DNA from: an uncultured Bdellovibrionales bacterium
GTDB lineage: Bacteria > Bdellovibrionota > Bdellovibrionia > Bdellovibrionales > UBA1609
Length of the DNA stretch: 64,000 nt
NCBI GenBank assembly: GCA_903833275.1
Contig: CAILEP010000031.1
Coordinates: 1 to 64,000, forward strand
Direction of reading: 5' to 3'
Position numbers and translations under genes: made by a program. Shown here one piece after another: positions 52,318 to 61,391 of the stretch (position 1 is its first letter; each line of letters starts with the position of its first letter). The notes below the pieces were generated by a model. That model made no database searches, was not told the origin of the DNA, and saw only the letters and a program-made list of their open reading frames with translations.

Positions 52318-52650
52318 GTGCAGCCCCACCAAATTATTTCCGGATTTTCGGAGATTAAGTCCGAGTTTCGGCGAAGAGCCCGGACGAATAAGAATATGCA
52401 CGAGTTGGAGCTTTGGTTCTCTTTTTCCGACAATGTGCTTTGGGTTCATGACTATAGTGCTCACGAGGTAAAGATAATTTTGGGCGTTCTCAATTCGAGT
52501 GGTAATAAATGGACTATTTTTTTGGAGTTTGAAAGTTTGGGTGAGCGACTTGCGCGATATCTGATTGCGACGGAGAAGGGCAATAGTATTGGCGAGATTT
52601 TCAATCGCAATAACGGGTTATACGGATTTCGGCCTTTTCGCCGCCGCTAA
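52318..52650 (+). CDS. Hypothetical protein inserted in the division cluster
   Basis: GAGGAG lies 7 nt before this GTG; an in-frame TTG-type extension to 52276 has no such site. The 110-aa product is soluble (MHELELWFSFSDNVLWVHDY) with a basic C-terminus (GFRPFRRR). No family recognised. It interrupts the murB-ddl order and its 3' end overlaps the convergent gene by 33 nt. Confidence 0.6.
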   Translation: MQPHQIISGFSEIKSEFRRRARTNKNMHELELWFSFSDNVLWVHDYSAHEVKIILGVLNSSGNKWTIFLEFESLGERLARYLIATEKGNSIGEIFNRNNGLYGFRPFRRR

Positions 52651-53064
52651 TTTATCTGAAATTTCTTCAAATACGAGATCCATAAGTTCACGTGGCATCA
52701 TTTTACAATTCTCGGGATTACTTTTTTCGACCCACGGCCGGCCGATTGTTTTATGGGTGCGATTGATTTCGATTTTATTGTTCCACCAAAAGCCTTGGCA
52801 GAGAGCAACGTATTCTCCATCTTCGAATTTGACCATAAGGCAGCTGCGAAAATATTCTGTTTCGAAGATGAAATGGTCGAAAGCCTGTGGGTCGTCGAAT
52901 GTTTTTAGCCAACTGAATTTCGATAGGTTGGGCCCGCATTTTTCAAGCTTTAAAAAGACAAATTGGTTTTGATGTTTCAAAAAATTATTTTGAAGCTCGA
53001 CGGCCACCATTTCAAGAAGCTCGGGTTCAGTCTTTGTAATGTTGAGTAGGCTGGCGATTGACAT
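52618..53064 (-). CDS. Hypothetical protein opposed to the division cluster
   Basis: A 148-aa soluble product on the strand opposite to the cluster. It is rich in aromatic residues (FWWNNKIEINR; FDHFIFETEYFRSC) and lacks a signal peptide. No family recognised. Its 3' end overlaps the previous gene. Both genes look like an insertion into an otherwise collinear block. Confidence 0.6.
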   Translation of the reverse strand: MSIASLLNITKTEPELLEMVAVELQNNFLKHQNQFVFLKLEKCGPNLSKFSWLKTFDDPQAFDHFIFETEYFRSCLMVKFEDGEYVALCQGFWWNNKIEINRTHKTIGRPWVEKSNPENCKMMPRELMDLVFEEISDKLAAAKRPKSV

Positions 53065-53231
53065 AAGATTGTATCGGCTATTGTGTTTTTACAATTAGCT
53101 TCGACTTGCCTGAAGGGGCTAGACGAAGGTCGACCACACGACATTGGTCTAGGCCTAAGGCCGTGCTCAAAGTGAGGAGGGTCATTCGATTGCTATAGAC
53201 GCTACCAAAGGCCTGCGCTTAAAATAGCCAC

Positions 53232-54182
53232 ATGATCAATTCGAAGAAGAAAAAAGTCGTTCTGTTGCAAGGTGGTCTCGGGGCTGAGCGCGAGGTGAGC
53301 CTTTCAACCGGCAAAGGGTTTGCGCAGGCGCTGACTGAATTGGGTTACCCCTTTGAAGTGGTCGATTGCAAAGAAGATTTTCTCGAACAAATTTCGATGG
53401 CTAAAAAAAATGGCGCCGAGGCCGCACTGCTGGCTTTGCACGGCAAATATGCTGAAGACGGTATCGTGCAGGGCATTTGCGAATACATCAAACTGCCCTA
53501 CAGCGGCAGCGGTGTTTTCGCTTCAGCCCTTTGCATGGATAAAATCGCCACCAAAGAAGTTTTGATTAATCACCAAATACCGACGGCCAAATACGAAGTC
53601 GTGCACAAAGATTCAATCGTCAAGTATCGACCCAAAATCGAGGTGCCGCTGGTGGTGAAGCCTTCGCGCGAGGGTTCAAGTTTCGGCGTTACAATTGTCA
53701 AAGATGAAAAAGAATTGGCCTCGGCCCTTCGCCATGCGGCTCAGTACGATTCGAATATTCTTATTGAAGATTTTATCGATGGCATGGAGCTCACGGTGCC
53801 AATACTGGACGGCAAAGTGCTGACCCCCATTGAGATCGTACCGAAGGTTGATTTTTACGATTACAAAAACAAGTACACCGCTGGTCGCACCGAATACATT
53901 ATGCCGCCCCGAATTGACGCGAAGACCATGAAGCATGTGCAAGAGACCGCGCTTAAGGCCTTTCAGGTTTGTCGTTTGAGAACCTATGGACGCATTGATT
54001 TTCGAATGACCAAGGTTGCAGATAACGAAAATCGCGCTTACGTACTTGAGATCAATACGCTGCCCGGGTGTACCCCGACTTCGCTTTTGCCAAAGGCCGC
54101 GCGGCACGAAAACATTGATTTCAATCGATTGGTCGAAATTCTTGTTGAGCGTGCAGCGCTTGATTATCAAGGTGTTAAATAA
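53232..54182 (+). CDS. ddl: D-alanine--D-alanine ligase
   Basis: The 316-aa ATP-grasp protein has the N-terminal GGLGAEREVSLSTG motif, LALHGKYAEDGIVQGICE (the HGxxGEDGxxQ motif with Lys-Tyr-Ala variation), PYSGSGVFASALCMDK, VVKPSREGSSFGV and the C-terminal EINTLPGCTPTSLLPKAA. It makes the D-Ala-D-Ala dipeptide for the peptidoglycan stem. The start is preceded by no strong ribosome-binding site. ftsQ follows after 15 nt. Confidence 0.94.
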   Translation: MINSKKKKVVLLQGGLGAEREVSLSTGKGFAQALTELGYPFEVVDCKEDFLEQISMAKKNGAEAALLALHGKYAEDGIVQGICEYIKLPYSGSGVFASALCMDKIATKEVLINHQIPTAKYEVVHKDSIVKYRPKIEVPLVVKPSREGSSFGVTIVKDEKELASALRHAAQYDSNILIEDFIDGMELTVPILDGKVLTPIEIVPKVDFYDYKNKYTAGRTEYIMPPRIDAKTMKHVQETALKAFQVCRLRTYGRIDFRMTKVADNENRAYVLEINTLPGCTPTSLLPKAARHENIDFNRLVEILVERAALDYQGVK

Positions 54183-54197
54183 TGTTGAGGCAGGTTA

Positions 54198-54944
54198 ATG
54201 AACTATAAAATCTGGGGCAAAATTGCAGTCGCCACTGGTTTTATTTCGGCGCTGGTCTATTTGGTTTTTTCGGCCGTTACCAGCCCCTTTTTTCGCGTCA
54301 GCGACCTCGATGTTCAACTTTCTGAAGACGCCAGTCAGGGTGTCATCTTTAATAAAATCAAAGACACCTTCGAAACACGATTTAAATATTTGCGCGGCCG
54401 CTATGTTTGGCAGTTGGATATCGCCGATCTTTTGACCAAAGTGCAAAATGATCTGCGAGTGAAAGAAGCGAAGGTCACGCGCATCTTGCCGAATAAGGTT
54501 TTGATTTCGGTGACGCCGTATACTCCCATTGCTAGTATTATGACCAAAAGCTCAGACAAGCTTTACCCCGTTGCCAGAGATGGTGAGGTGCTACCGGCGT
54601 TAGAGACGGCCGAGACCCCTGATGGGCCGATACTACGTGGTGAAATTTTTCTGCAAGATCAAAGCGCGCGCTTAAATGTTTTGAAACTGATGTTGGCTTT
54701 ACCCGAGCGCGGCTCGTTAAGTCTTTCGCAAATTTCAGAAATACAATTTGATCGAAAGCGTGGCTATATTTTGACCGCCTCGCCTGGTGGTATAGATATA
54801 TGGATGGGCGCTGAGGATTTCACGCGACATGCATCGCAAGCGCAAAGAGTGCTCGATTATTTGCGAACCCAACAGTTGACCGGTCGCATTATCGACGCTC
54901 GGCTGAGCAAAAAAGTTGTTGTCAAGCTGCGTAACGCCCCCTAG
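54198..54944 (+). CDS. ftsQ: FtsQ, divisome protein with POTRA domain
   Basis: The 248-aa bitopic protein has a short cytoplasmic tail, one membrane segment (residues ~10-32), a POTRA-like region (FFRVSDLDVQ, YLRGRYVWQLDIADLL, KVTRILPNKVLISVTPYTPI) and a beta domain. The POTRA pattern R-x-LPN-x-L-x-I-x-V matches FtsQ/DivIB. It links cytoplasmic and periplasmic division proteins. Sequence conservation is low, as usual; gene order strongly supports the call. Confidence 0.9.
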   Translation: MNYKIWGKIAVATGFISALVYLVFSAVTSPFFRVSDLDVQLSEDASQGVIFNKIKDTFETRFKYLRGRYVWQLDIADLLTKVQNDLRVKEAKVTRILPNKVLISVTPYTPIASIMTKSSDKLYPVARDGEVLPALETAETPDGPILRGEIFLQDQSARLNVLKLMLALPERGSLSLSQISEIQFDRKRGYILTASPGGIDIWMGAEDFTRHASQAQRVLDYLRTQQLTGRIIDARLSKKVVVKLRNAP

Positions 54945-55025
54945 GCTTAAATAGAGGGTTTTCATTGGATGAAAGCCCGGCGGACTTAAGCCGACTATCG
55001 GCAGAAACGCTAGAGTGAGGACATG

Positions 55026-56264
55026 ATGTCTACCCATAATCTGATCTGTGCACTCGATATTGGCACCACAAAAATCGCTTTTGCGATCGCAAACTCATCT
55101 TCTAAAGGTATTGAAGTTCTAGGTCTTGGTCGCGCCTCTCATTTCGGGGTTCGCCACGGAGTAGTTGTTAATATTGAGGCCGTTGCAGAGGCTATTCAGA
55201 AAGCTCGCGAAGAAGCTGAGCTTATGTCAGGCCTACGCGCTGAAAAAATCTGGGTTTCGGTTGGCGGCAATCACATTCAATCGTTTGATTCTCATGGAAT
55301 GGTCGCCGTTAAAGGTCGTGAAGTGAATGGCGATGACATCGCCCGTGTAATCGAAGCTGCGAAAGCGGTTGTAATCCCTTCAGATCGCCAAGTTTTGCAT
55401 GTGTTGCCGAAAGATTTCAAACTCGATGGCCAAGAGGGTATCGCTGACCCCACCGGGATGACCGGCGTAAGACTTGAAGCCGCCGTGCATATCATCACGG
55501 GCAATCAGGCGATTATCCAAAACGTGATCAAAAGCGTTGAGCGTTCAAATTTGCAAATCGCCGGTCTTGTACTTACACAATTGGCTTCAGCCACAGCGGT
55601 GTTGAGTGCTGACGAAAAAAATCTCGGGGTTAGCGTTGTCGATATCGGCGGCGGCACTTGCGATATGATCACGTTCTTGCGCAACAGCGTTTACCACACA
55701 AATTGCATCGCGGTGGGCGGCCTTAATTTTTCAAATGACGTCGCTCTCGGATTGCGAACGACACAAACGAACGCCGAAGAAATTAAGAAAAAATTTGGCG
55801 CCGCACTTGCTGATATCGGCGGCCTCAACGACGAAAGCATTGAAGTTGAATCGGTCGGCGGGCGAACTCCACGCTCAGTGGCGCGTTCAAGCCTTTGCCG
55901 TGTTCTTGAAGCTCGTTCAGACGAAACGCTTCGTCTTATTAAAAAAGAAATCGAAGATCGTGGTTTTGTGGGCAAACTTGGTTCGGGTGTCGTTCTAACG
56001 GGCGGCGGAGCCGAACTTCGTGGGCTCGTTGAAATGGGCGACTTTGTTTTTGATATGCCGGTGAGAAAAGGGTTGCCCACGCGAGTGGGTGGGTTAGCTG
56101 ATGTTGTCAGCGCCGCTGATTTTTCAACGGTCGTCGGTCTTTTGCTGTTCGGGTTCGAACAAGAGAAGCCGAGAATCATCGCGCGCGAACAAGACCCAGG
56201 TCTTTCGGTTCGCATGGGTGAATTTGGTAGAAAATTAAAAGATTTTATAGCGCGTACGATTTAA
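55026..56264 (+). CDS. ftsA: FtsA, actin-like membrane tether of FtsZ
   Basis: The 412-aa protein has the actin-fold ATP site: [15 protein letters not shown] at the N-terminus, [18 protein letters not shown] and [17 protein letters not shown]. The 1C domain contains [20 protein letters not shown], and the C-terminal amphipathic helix [16 protein letters not shown] can bind the membrane. ATG 55026 is preferred: GAGG is 5 nt upstream, against 2 nt for the ATG just before. ftsZ follows after 13 nt. Confidence 0.95.
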   Translation: MSTHNLICALDIGTTKIAFAIANSSSKGIEVLGLGRASHFGVRHGVVVNIEAVAEAIQKAREEAELMSGLRAEKIWVSVGGNHIQSFDSHGMVAVKGREVNGDDIARVIEAAKAVVIPSDRQVLHVLPKDFKLDGQEGIADPTGMTGVRLEAAVHIITGNQAIIQNVIKSVERSNLQIAGLVLTQLASATAVLSADEKNLGVSVVDIGGGTCDMITFLRNSVYHTNCIAVGGLNFSNDVALGLRTTQTNAEEIKKKFGAALADIGGLNDESIEVESVGGRTPRSVARSSLCRVLEARSDETLRLIKKEIEDRGFVGKLGSGVVLTGGGAELRGLVEMGDFVFDMPVRKGLPTRVGGLADVVSAADFSTVVGLLLFGFEQEKPRIIAREQDPGLSVRMGEFGRKLKDFIARTI

Positions 56265-56277
56265 TACAGGGGGAAGC

Positions 56278-57843
56278 ATGTTCGAACTTGAAGAAACCTC
56301 AAGTGCAGGGGCAAATATAAAAGTAATCGGTGTTGGTGGTGGTGGCGGCAACGCAGTTCAAACCATGATCCAGGGTGGTCTCACGGGTGTTGAATTCGTG
56401 GTGGCAAACACCGATCGCCAAGCGCTCGAATTTAATAAATCAACTCGTAAAATTCAATTGGGCAGCGAGCTTACAAAAGGTCTCGGCGCCGGCGCCAACC
56501 CAGAAATTGGCAAACGCGCGGCCATCGAATCTTACAATGCTATTGTTGAGCAGCTTGAAGGCGCCGACATGGTTTTTGTCACAGCCGGTATGGGCGGTGG
56601 CACAGGCACGGGCGGCGCGCCGATCGTGGCAAAAATTGCCCGCGAACTTGGCGCCCTGACAATTGGGGTCGTGACTCGACCCTTCATGTTTGAAGGTAAG
56701 AAGCGCAAAAAGCACGCCGATCAAGGTATTGCTGAACTTCGCGAAAATGTTGATACGCTGATTGTGATCCCGAATCAAAAATTGTTGTCAGTGGCCGGCG
56801 AGAAGACGCCGCTACTTGAAACTTTTAAACGCGCCGACGAAGTTTTGTTACAAGCGGTCAAAGGGATTTCAGACCTGATTAACATTCGTGGTCTTATCAA
56901 TCTTGATTTCGCTGATATTCGCACGGTTATGGCTAGCAAAGGCATGGCGATTATGGGCACAGGCATGGCGTCTGGCGAAAATCGCGCAGTTGAAGCGGCA
57001 TCTCAAGCCATCTCGTCTCCACTTCTCGAAAATATTTCGATCGAAGGGGCTACGGGCATTATTATCAATGTCACTGGCGGCCCAGACCTCACGCTTTGGG
57101 AAGTTAATGAAGCCTCGACACTTATTACCGAAGCGGCGCACGAAGATGCCGAAGTTATATTTGGTGCGGTGATCAACCCCGATATGACCGACGAAATTCG
57201 CGTTACAGTTATCGCGACGGGTTTTCAGCAGCAGCCTGATGCGGTTGCGACTGATCAAATTCAACGTATGCAGGCGATGGCCCAGGCTCAGCTCGACAGC
57301 TTTAACCAAGCTGAGGTTTATCGCACATTTATTCAGCAGCAAGCGGCGCAGATGCAAAAGTCTGAAGATTTGCTGGCCCGCGCGCGTCCGGTGCCCACGC
57401 AAGCGTCAATCCATTCACCGATGCATTCACCGACCCATTCACCGACGCACTCAATGACGCATTCAACACCTCTTCATCAGGTGATGCCGACGACGAACTC
57501 TATGTCGACACCGCCGTCAGCGCCAATGACTCAATCTTCGTTGCCGTTAGAAACAGCGACGCCGATTGCGCCGGTTCAGCACTCAAACCCGATGAACCTG
57601 CAGTCAACGAACGGTCTTTTGCCGCGCGAACTTTTGATCGCGAAAGCAAGAGCGTTTCGCGAGGCACAACAGACGGCCCCGCGAAATGAGTCAGAGCAGC
57701 TGACGATGTCACTGCAAGACGAGAGCGATCTCGCTCGTCACAATCGTGCCAATAGTGGTGAAGTGAAATCTCCGTTCAGCAATGACGGCCTTGATGTGCC
57801 ATCGTTCTTGCGACGGCAAATCGATGGTGATCGTTCGCCCTAA
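56278..57843 (+). CDS. ftsZ: FtsZ, tubulin-like division GTPase
   Basis: The 521-aa protein has the tubulin signature [18 protein letters not shown], the N-terminal [18 protein letters not shown] and the T7-loop [17 protein letters not shown]. The GTPase core ends near residue 320. A long linker follows, including His/Ser/Pro tandem repeats ([19 protein letters not shown]) encoded by a ~12-bp repeat. The C-terminal peptide DVPSFLRRQ binds FtsA and other partners. FtsZ forms the ring that marks the division site. Confidence 0.97.
   Translation: MFELEETSSAGANIKVIGVGGGGGNAVQTMIQGGLTGVEFVVANTDRQALEFNKSTRKIQLGSELTKGLGAGANPEIGKRAAIESYNAIVEQLEGADMVFVTAGMGGGTGTGGAPIVAKIARELGALTIGVVTRPFMFEGKKRKKHADQGIAELRENVDTLIVIPNQKLLSVAGEKTPLLETFKRADEVLLQAVKGISDLINIRGLINLDFADIRTVMASKGMAIMGTGMASGENRAVEAASQAISSPLLENISIEGATGIIINVTGGPDLTLWEVNEASTLITEAAHEDAEVIFGAVINPDMTDEIRVTVIATGFQQQPDAVATDQIQRMQAMAQAQLDSFNQAEVYRTFIQQQAAQMQKSEDLLARARPVPTQASIHSPMHSPTHSPTHSMTHSTPLHQVMPTTNSMSTPPSAPMTQSSLPLETATPIAPVQHSNPMNLQSTNGLLPRELLIAKARAFREAQQTAPRNESEQLTMSLQDESDLARHNRANSGEVKSPFSNDGLDVPSFLRRQIDGDRSP
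57411..57470 (+). repeat. ~12-bp tandem repeats in the FtsZ linker
   Basis: Units of the form CATTCACCGAYG(C) repeat about five times with variation, encoding HSP(M/T) tetrapeptides. Such repeats can change length by slippage without shifting frame. Confidence 0.7.
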
Positions 57844-57846
57844 ACT

Positions 57847-58620
57847 ATGACGCTAAAAGCGTACTTTTTTTCAGATCTACATCTTTCATCTATTGAGGAG
57901 CCCAAGACCCGAAGGCTCCTCAGTTTTTTTTCAGGCATTTCAGAGCGCCAGCAAATGACTCATCTCTTTTTGGTAGGCGACATTTTTGACCTTTGGGTGG
58001 CCGGGCATTTCTATTTTATAGAAAAATTTAAACCGCTGATCGAAGAACTTCGTCGGCTGCATGCCTTGGGCGTTGAGATTCACTATTTTGAGGGCAATCA
58101 CGATCTTTACCTCGAACATTTTTTTGCTCGCGTTTGTGGTTTTCGTGTTCACCGTCAGTTTGCTTACTTTAACCTGGGCGAAATGCGGGTTCGGGTCGAG
58201 CACGGTGACGAAATGGACCCTGCCGATCGCGGCTATCGTTTTCTGCGTTGGCTTTTGCGCACCCCGCTTCTCGAATGGCTTGCGCCTCGTTTGCCCGACA
58301 AATTTGTGGTGTGGCTCGGCCAGCGAATGAGCGAAGCCTCGCGGCAATACACCTCGGCGCTTAAAACGATCTCTTTAGAGCGGGCCCGCGATGTGATTCG
58401 CGCCCATGCCCTCGGCGTCTGGAATCAATTCAAACCCTTCGACCTTCTCGTCGCTGGCCACGTGCATGTGGTTGAAGACTCTGAGTTCATACCCGTAGGG
58501 CAGTCGCGCGCGGTTCGGGTTATCAATTTAGGGTCGTGGTTTGATGGCGCCCGTGCCCTCAAAATCGAGGGGCACGTTGGCAAAGCCGGTACTCAAATAT
58601 CATGGCTTGACCTCGGTTAG
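57847..58620 (+). CDS. lpxH: LpxH-like UDP-2,3-diacylglucosamine hydrolase
   Basis: The 257-aa calcineurin-type phosphoesterase has metal motifs in order: FSDLHLS, VGDIFDLW, EGNHD, VEHGDEMDP, and AGHVHVVEDSEF. EGNHDLYLE and RGYRFLRWLLR are like LpxH. It would cleave UDP from UDP-2,3-diacylglucosamine in lipid A synthesis. It starts 3 nt after ftsZ, so it is the last gene of that run. Its stop overlaps the recN stop (convergent). Closely related phosphoesterases differ in substrate, so specificity is inferred. Confidence 0.85.
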   Translation: MTLKAYFFSDLHLSSIEEPKTRRLLSFFSGISERQQMTHLFLVGDIFDLWVAGHFYFIEKFKPLIEELRRLHALGVEIHYFEGNHDLYLEHFFARVCGFRVHRQFAYFNLGEMRVRVEHGDEMDPADRGYRFLRWLLRTPLLEWLAPRLPDKFVVWLGQRMSEASRQYTSALKTISLERARDVIRAHALGVWNQFKPFDLLVAGHVHVVEDSEFIPVGQSRAVRVINLGSWFDGARALKIEGHVGKAGTQISWLDLG

Positions 58621-60323
58621 GTCTGTAGCAACTCGCGAGCGTGCTCAAGCGAAGAGCGAGTGATCTTCTCACCCGAAAGCATGCGCGCGATTTCACGCAC
58701 TTGATCGTCAGAGGCAAGTTCGTTAACTCGCATGCGAACCGCCCCGGCGGTTTCTGTTTTTAGAATCACAAAATGAGCGTGGGCAAAGGCCGCGACTTGC
58801 GGCAAATGGGTGACGCAAATAACTTGCTGGCCTTTGGCGATTGATTTGAGTTTTCGGCCGACCTTTTCGGCGGTCACGCCGCTAACCCCCGCATCGACCT
58901 CATCGAATAAATAAGTTCGCGGGTACTCAGAGGCGCCGATCACTCGTTTCAAAGAAAGAAGAATTCGGCTCAATTCTCCGCCGGAGGCAAACTTGGTGAG
59001 TGCGCGGGGTTGATCTTTAGTTGAGTTCTGAATCATAAATTCAACTTCAGAGAGGCCGGTGCTTGTGATGGCCTCCAGTTTTTGAATTTGGACGCTGAAA
59101 AGCACACCTTTCATGTTGAGGTCATCAAGCTCGCCGTTGACGCCTTCTGCGAGTTTGCGGGCGCCGCCAAGGCGCAGTTTGTGAAGTTCGGTGGCAGCAG
59201 CCGTTAGCGCTTTCTCGACCGTTGCTATTCGAGTGCGCAGGCCATTTAAAATTTCTTCTGAGTTTTCAATTTGCGAAAGCTCGCTTTCAATTTTAGCAAG
59301 GGCTGCAAGCATTTCGGCCACAGACTCGCCGTATTTCTTTTGCAGTCGTCGATACTGGCTCAATTTTTCTTCAAGGCGCTCGAGGCGTTCGGGTTCTTGG
59401 CTGAAGGTTTGGCCGTACTCGCGCAACTGATAAACCACATCTTCAATTAGAGTTTTGGCCTGCTGAAGGGTCTCAAGGCGACGCGCCAACTCAGGGTCGA
59501 GAGCTGAAAACTCGAGCCCGCGCTGTAATACACGATGTAGGCGAACCAAAGCTGAATCGTCGTCGCCGAAAAGCGCTGATTCAGACTGGTCAACAAACTC
59601 GATCAAACGTTTTGCGTCTCTTTGAAGTTTCATTTCATTCTCGAGCCCGTCTTCTTCGCCCGGCTTTAAATCAAGGGCTTTAATTTCATCACGCTGATAG
59701 GTCAAAAAATCCAAACGCTGGCTCTTATTGCGTGACGACTCTTCGTTTGCGGCAAGCTCTTCAAGCAATCGCGCCCGCTCGCTAAAAAGTTCAGCAACCT
59801 TGTGTCGTAGGGCCCCGGCGCTGACAAATTGATCGAGAGCTTCGAGGTGATAGAGCTTTGACTGCAGGTTTCGATTCTCGTGTTGGCCGGTCATTTCGAT
59901 CAAGGGGGCTGGGTGCCCGGTCACTTCGATCAGCGGCGCCACAATATCGCGCAATTGCTGAAGAGTTGAAAGGCTGCCGTTTATGTACACACGATTCTTT
60001 CCGTCGAGTGAAATAACGCGTTTTACAACCAGCAGATCGTCAACGTCGGCAATCTTGCTCGAGTCTGAAATGCCGGTGGCGATCAATTGAGTCTTAATAT
60101 CTTTGCGCTTTGAGAGATCAAACGAACCTTCGACAGTGGCTTGTTCGCAACCGGTTTTGATGGTGTCACTGACAGATTTCTCGCCCATGAGCAGCGCCAA
60201 ACTTTTGAGCAAGATCGATTTGCCCGAACCCGTTTCGCCACTCAAAACATTGAAGCCTGACTTGAACGAAACATTAATTTTGTCGATGATTGCAAAGTTT
60301 GCGACTTTAAGTTCGCTAAGCAT
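58617..60323 (-). CDS. recN: RecN, DNA repair ATPase
   Basis: The 568-aa SMC-like protein has Walker A GETGSGKS (residues 29-36), two long coiled-coil arms (about 160-370), the ABC signature FASGGELSRILLSLK and Walker B YLFDEVDAGVSG. It holds DNA ends during double-strand break repair. Near residue 140 a 10-aa segment is repeated in tandem (APLIEVTGHP / APLIEMTGQH), beside the conserved Q-loop; the family normally has one copy. Confidence 0.95.
   Translation of the reverse strand: MLSELKVANFAIIDKINVSFKSGFNVLSGETGSGKSILLKSLALLMGEKSVSDTIKTGCEQATVEGSFDLSKRKDIKTQLIATGISDSSKIADVDDLLVVKRVISLDGKNRVYINGSLSTLQQLRDIVAPLIEVTGHPAPLIEMTGQHENRNLQSKLYHLEALDQFVSAGALRHKVAELFSERARLLEELAANEESSRNKSQRLDFLTYQRDEIKALDLKPGEEDGLENEMKLQRDAKRLIEFVDQSESALFGDDDSALVRLHRVLQRGLEFSALDPELARRLETLQQAKTLIEDVVYQLREYGQTFSQEPERLERLEEKLSQYRRLQKKYGESVAEMLAALAKIESELSQIENSEEILNGLRTRIATVEKALTAAATELHKLRLGGARKLAEGVNGELDDLNMKGVLFSVQIQKLEAITSTGLSEVEFMIQNSTKDQPRALTKFASGGELSRILLSLKRVIGASEYPRTYLFDEVDAGVSGVTAEKVGRKLKSIAKGQQVICVTHLPQVAAFAHAHFVILKTETAGAVRMRVNELASDDQVREIARMLSGEKITRSSLEHARELLQT
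59887..59946 (-). repeat. 30-bp tandem duplication inside recN
   Basis: Two adjacent units begin CCGGTCATTTCGATCA and CCGGTCACTTCGATCA, 30 bp apart, and encode the doubled 10-aa segment of RecN. Confidence 0.75.
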
Positions 60324-60473
60324 GATTTACCACCTTCTGGCCGTTATCGGCGAGTTAGCAATGACGTGTTATTTTGGACACTTTCATTAGCGCCACGCTA
60401 ACACAAAACGATCGCGTTTTCCAAATTTTGCTAAATGTTTGCGAAATTAACTATCCGGTATACGGATCAGCCT

Positions 60474-61373
60474 TTATCGCTCGCCGAAACGCAGTTTTTC
60501 GCGAAGTAAATCGAAATAATTCTGGCTCGATTTGCGCAAGATGTAATGATCGCAAGGCGCTCGCGTGATAACGACTTCGTCCCCGGCCTTAAGATCGCCG
60601 CCATTTTGCCCATCGATGTGCAAGTAGGCGCGTTGATTTTTGTTTAATAGCCGAAAGGTAAGTGCCTGGTCATCCGGAAAGATAATCGGGCGATGAGTTA
60701 ACGAATGCGGGCAAATCGGAGTCACAACAATCGAACGCACATTGGGGTGTAGAATCGGCCCGCCAGCCGCCAAATTATAAGCCGTTGAGCCAGTGGGGCT
60801 CGCTACGACAACCCCGTCGGCTTTTATTTCGCCAACGAGATGGTGCTCGCAATACATCGCAATTGTGATCAGCTGGCTGAAGGGCCCCCGTTCAAGAACC
60901 ACATCGTTCAGAGCGCGATCTTGGCTGACAAGTTTGCCGTTGCGTTGAACTTTTACTTCGAGCATGGCGCGAGGGCGCATTTCCATGCGGCCTTCAAGAG
61001 TCAGTGTGACGGCGGAGTAAAGATCTTCTTTGCGGGTCTCTGTCAAAAAACCAAGCGAACCCATATTGATGCCCAAGATGGGCACCATTTCGCCACCGAC
61101 CATGCGCACGGCATTTAAATAAGTGCCGTCGCCACCAAGTACGATCACTAAATTGACCTTACTCATTTGGCTGGCTTTTATTTTTTTAACTCCGCTGCCA
61201 AATTTCTGCTCGGGATGACTGAAAACGTGAATCTTTTTTTTATTGAGCCAGGCCGCGAGTTCAGAGGCATTTTTCACAGCGTTCGGCGAGTCGGGGCGAT
61301 AGACAATCACCACATTACGAACTTTTTCAGTAAATTGATCAGGGCTAAGAACGAGGTTTCTTTTTGTTTTCAA
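60474..61373 (-). CDS. nadK: NAD kinase
   Basis: The 299-aa protein has the kinase core GGDGTYLNAVRM (GGDGT at residues 80-84), PILGINMGSLGFLTE, the NE/D-like NDVVLERGPF and SPTGSTAYNLAAGGPILHP. It makes NADP from NAD and ATP. The gene is 18 nt after the M3 peptidase gene and 150 nt before recN, all on the minus strand, so they may be co-transcribed. Confidence 0.95.
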   Translation of the reverse strand: MKTKRNLVLSPDQFTEKVRNVVIVYRPDSPNAVKNASELAAWLNKKKIHVFSHPEQKFGSGVKKIKASQMSKVNLVIVLGGDGTYLNAVRMVGGEMVPILGINMGSLGFLTETRKEDLYSAVTLTLEGRMEMRPRAMLEVKVQRNGKLVSQDRALNDVVLERGPFSQLITIAMYCEHHLVGEIKADGVVVASPTGSTAYNLAAGGPILHPNVRSIVVTPICPHSLTHRPIIFPDDQALTFRLLNKNQRAYLHIDGQNGGDLKAGDEVVITRAPCDHYILRKSSQNYFDLLREKLRFGER

Positions 61374-61391
61374 TTGAAATGCCTTCTGTTG

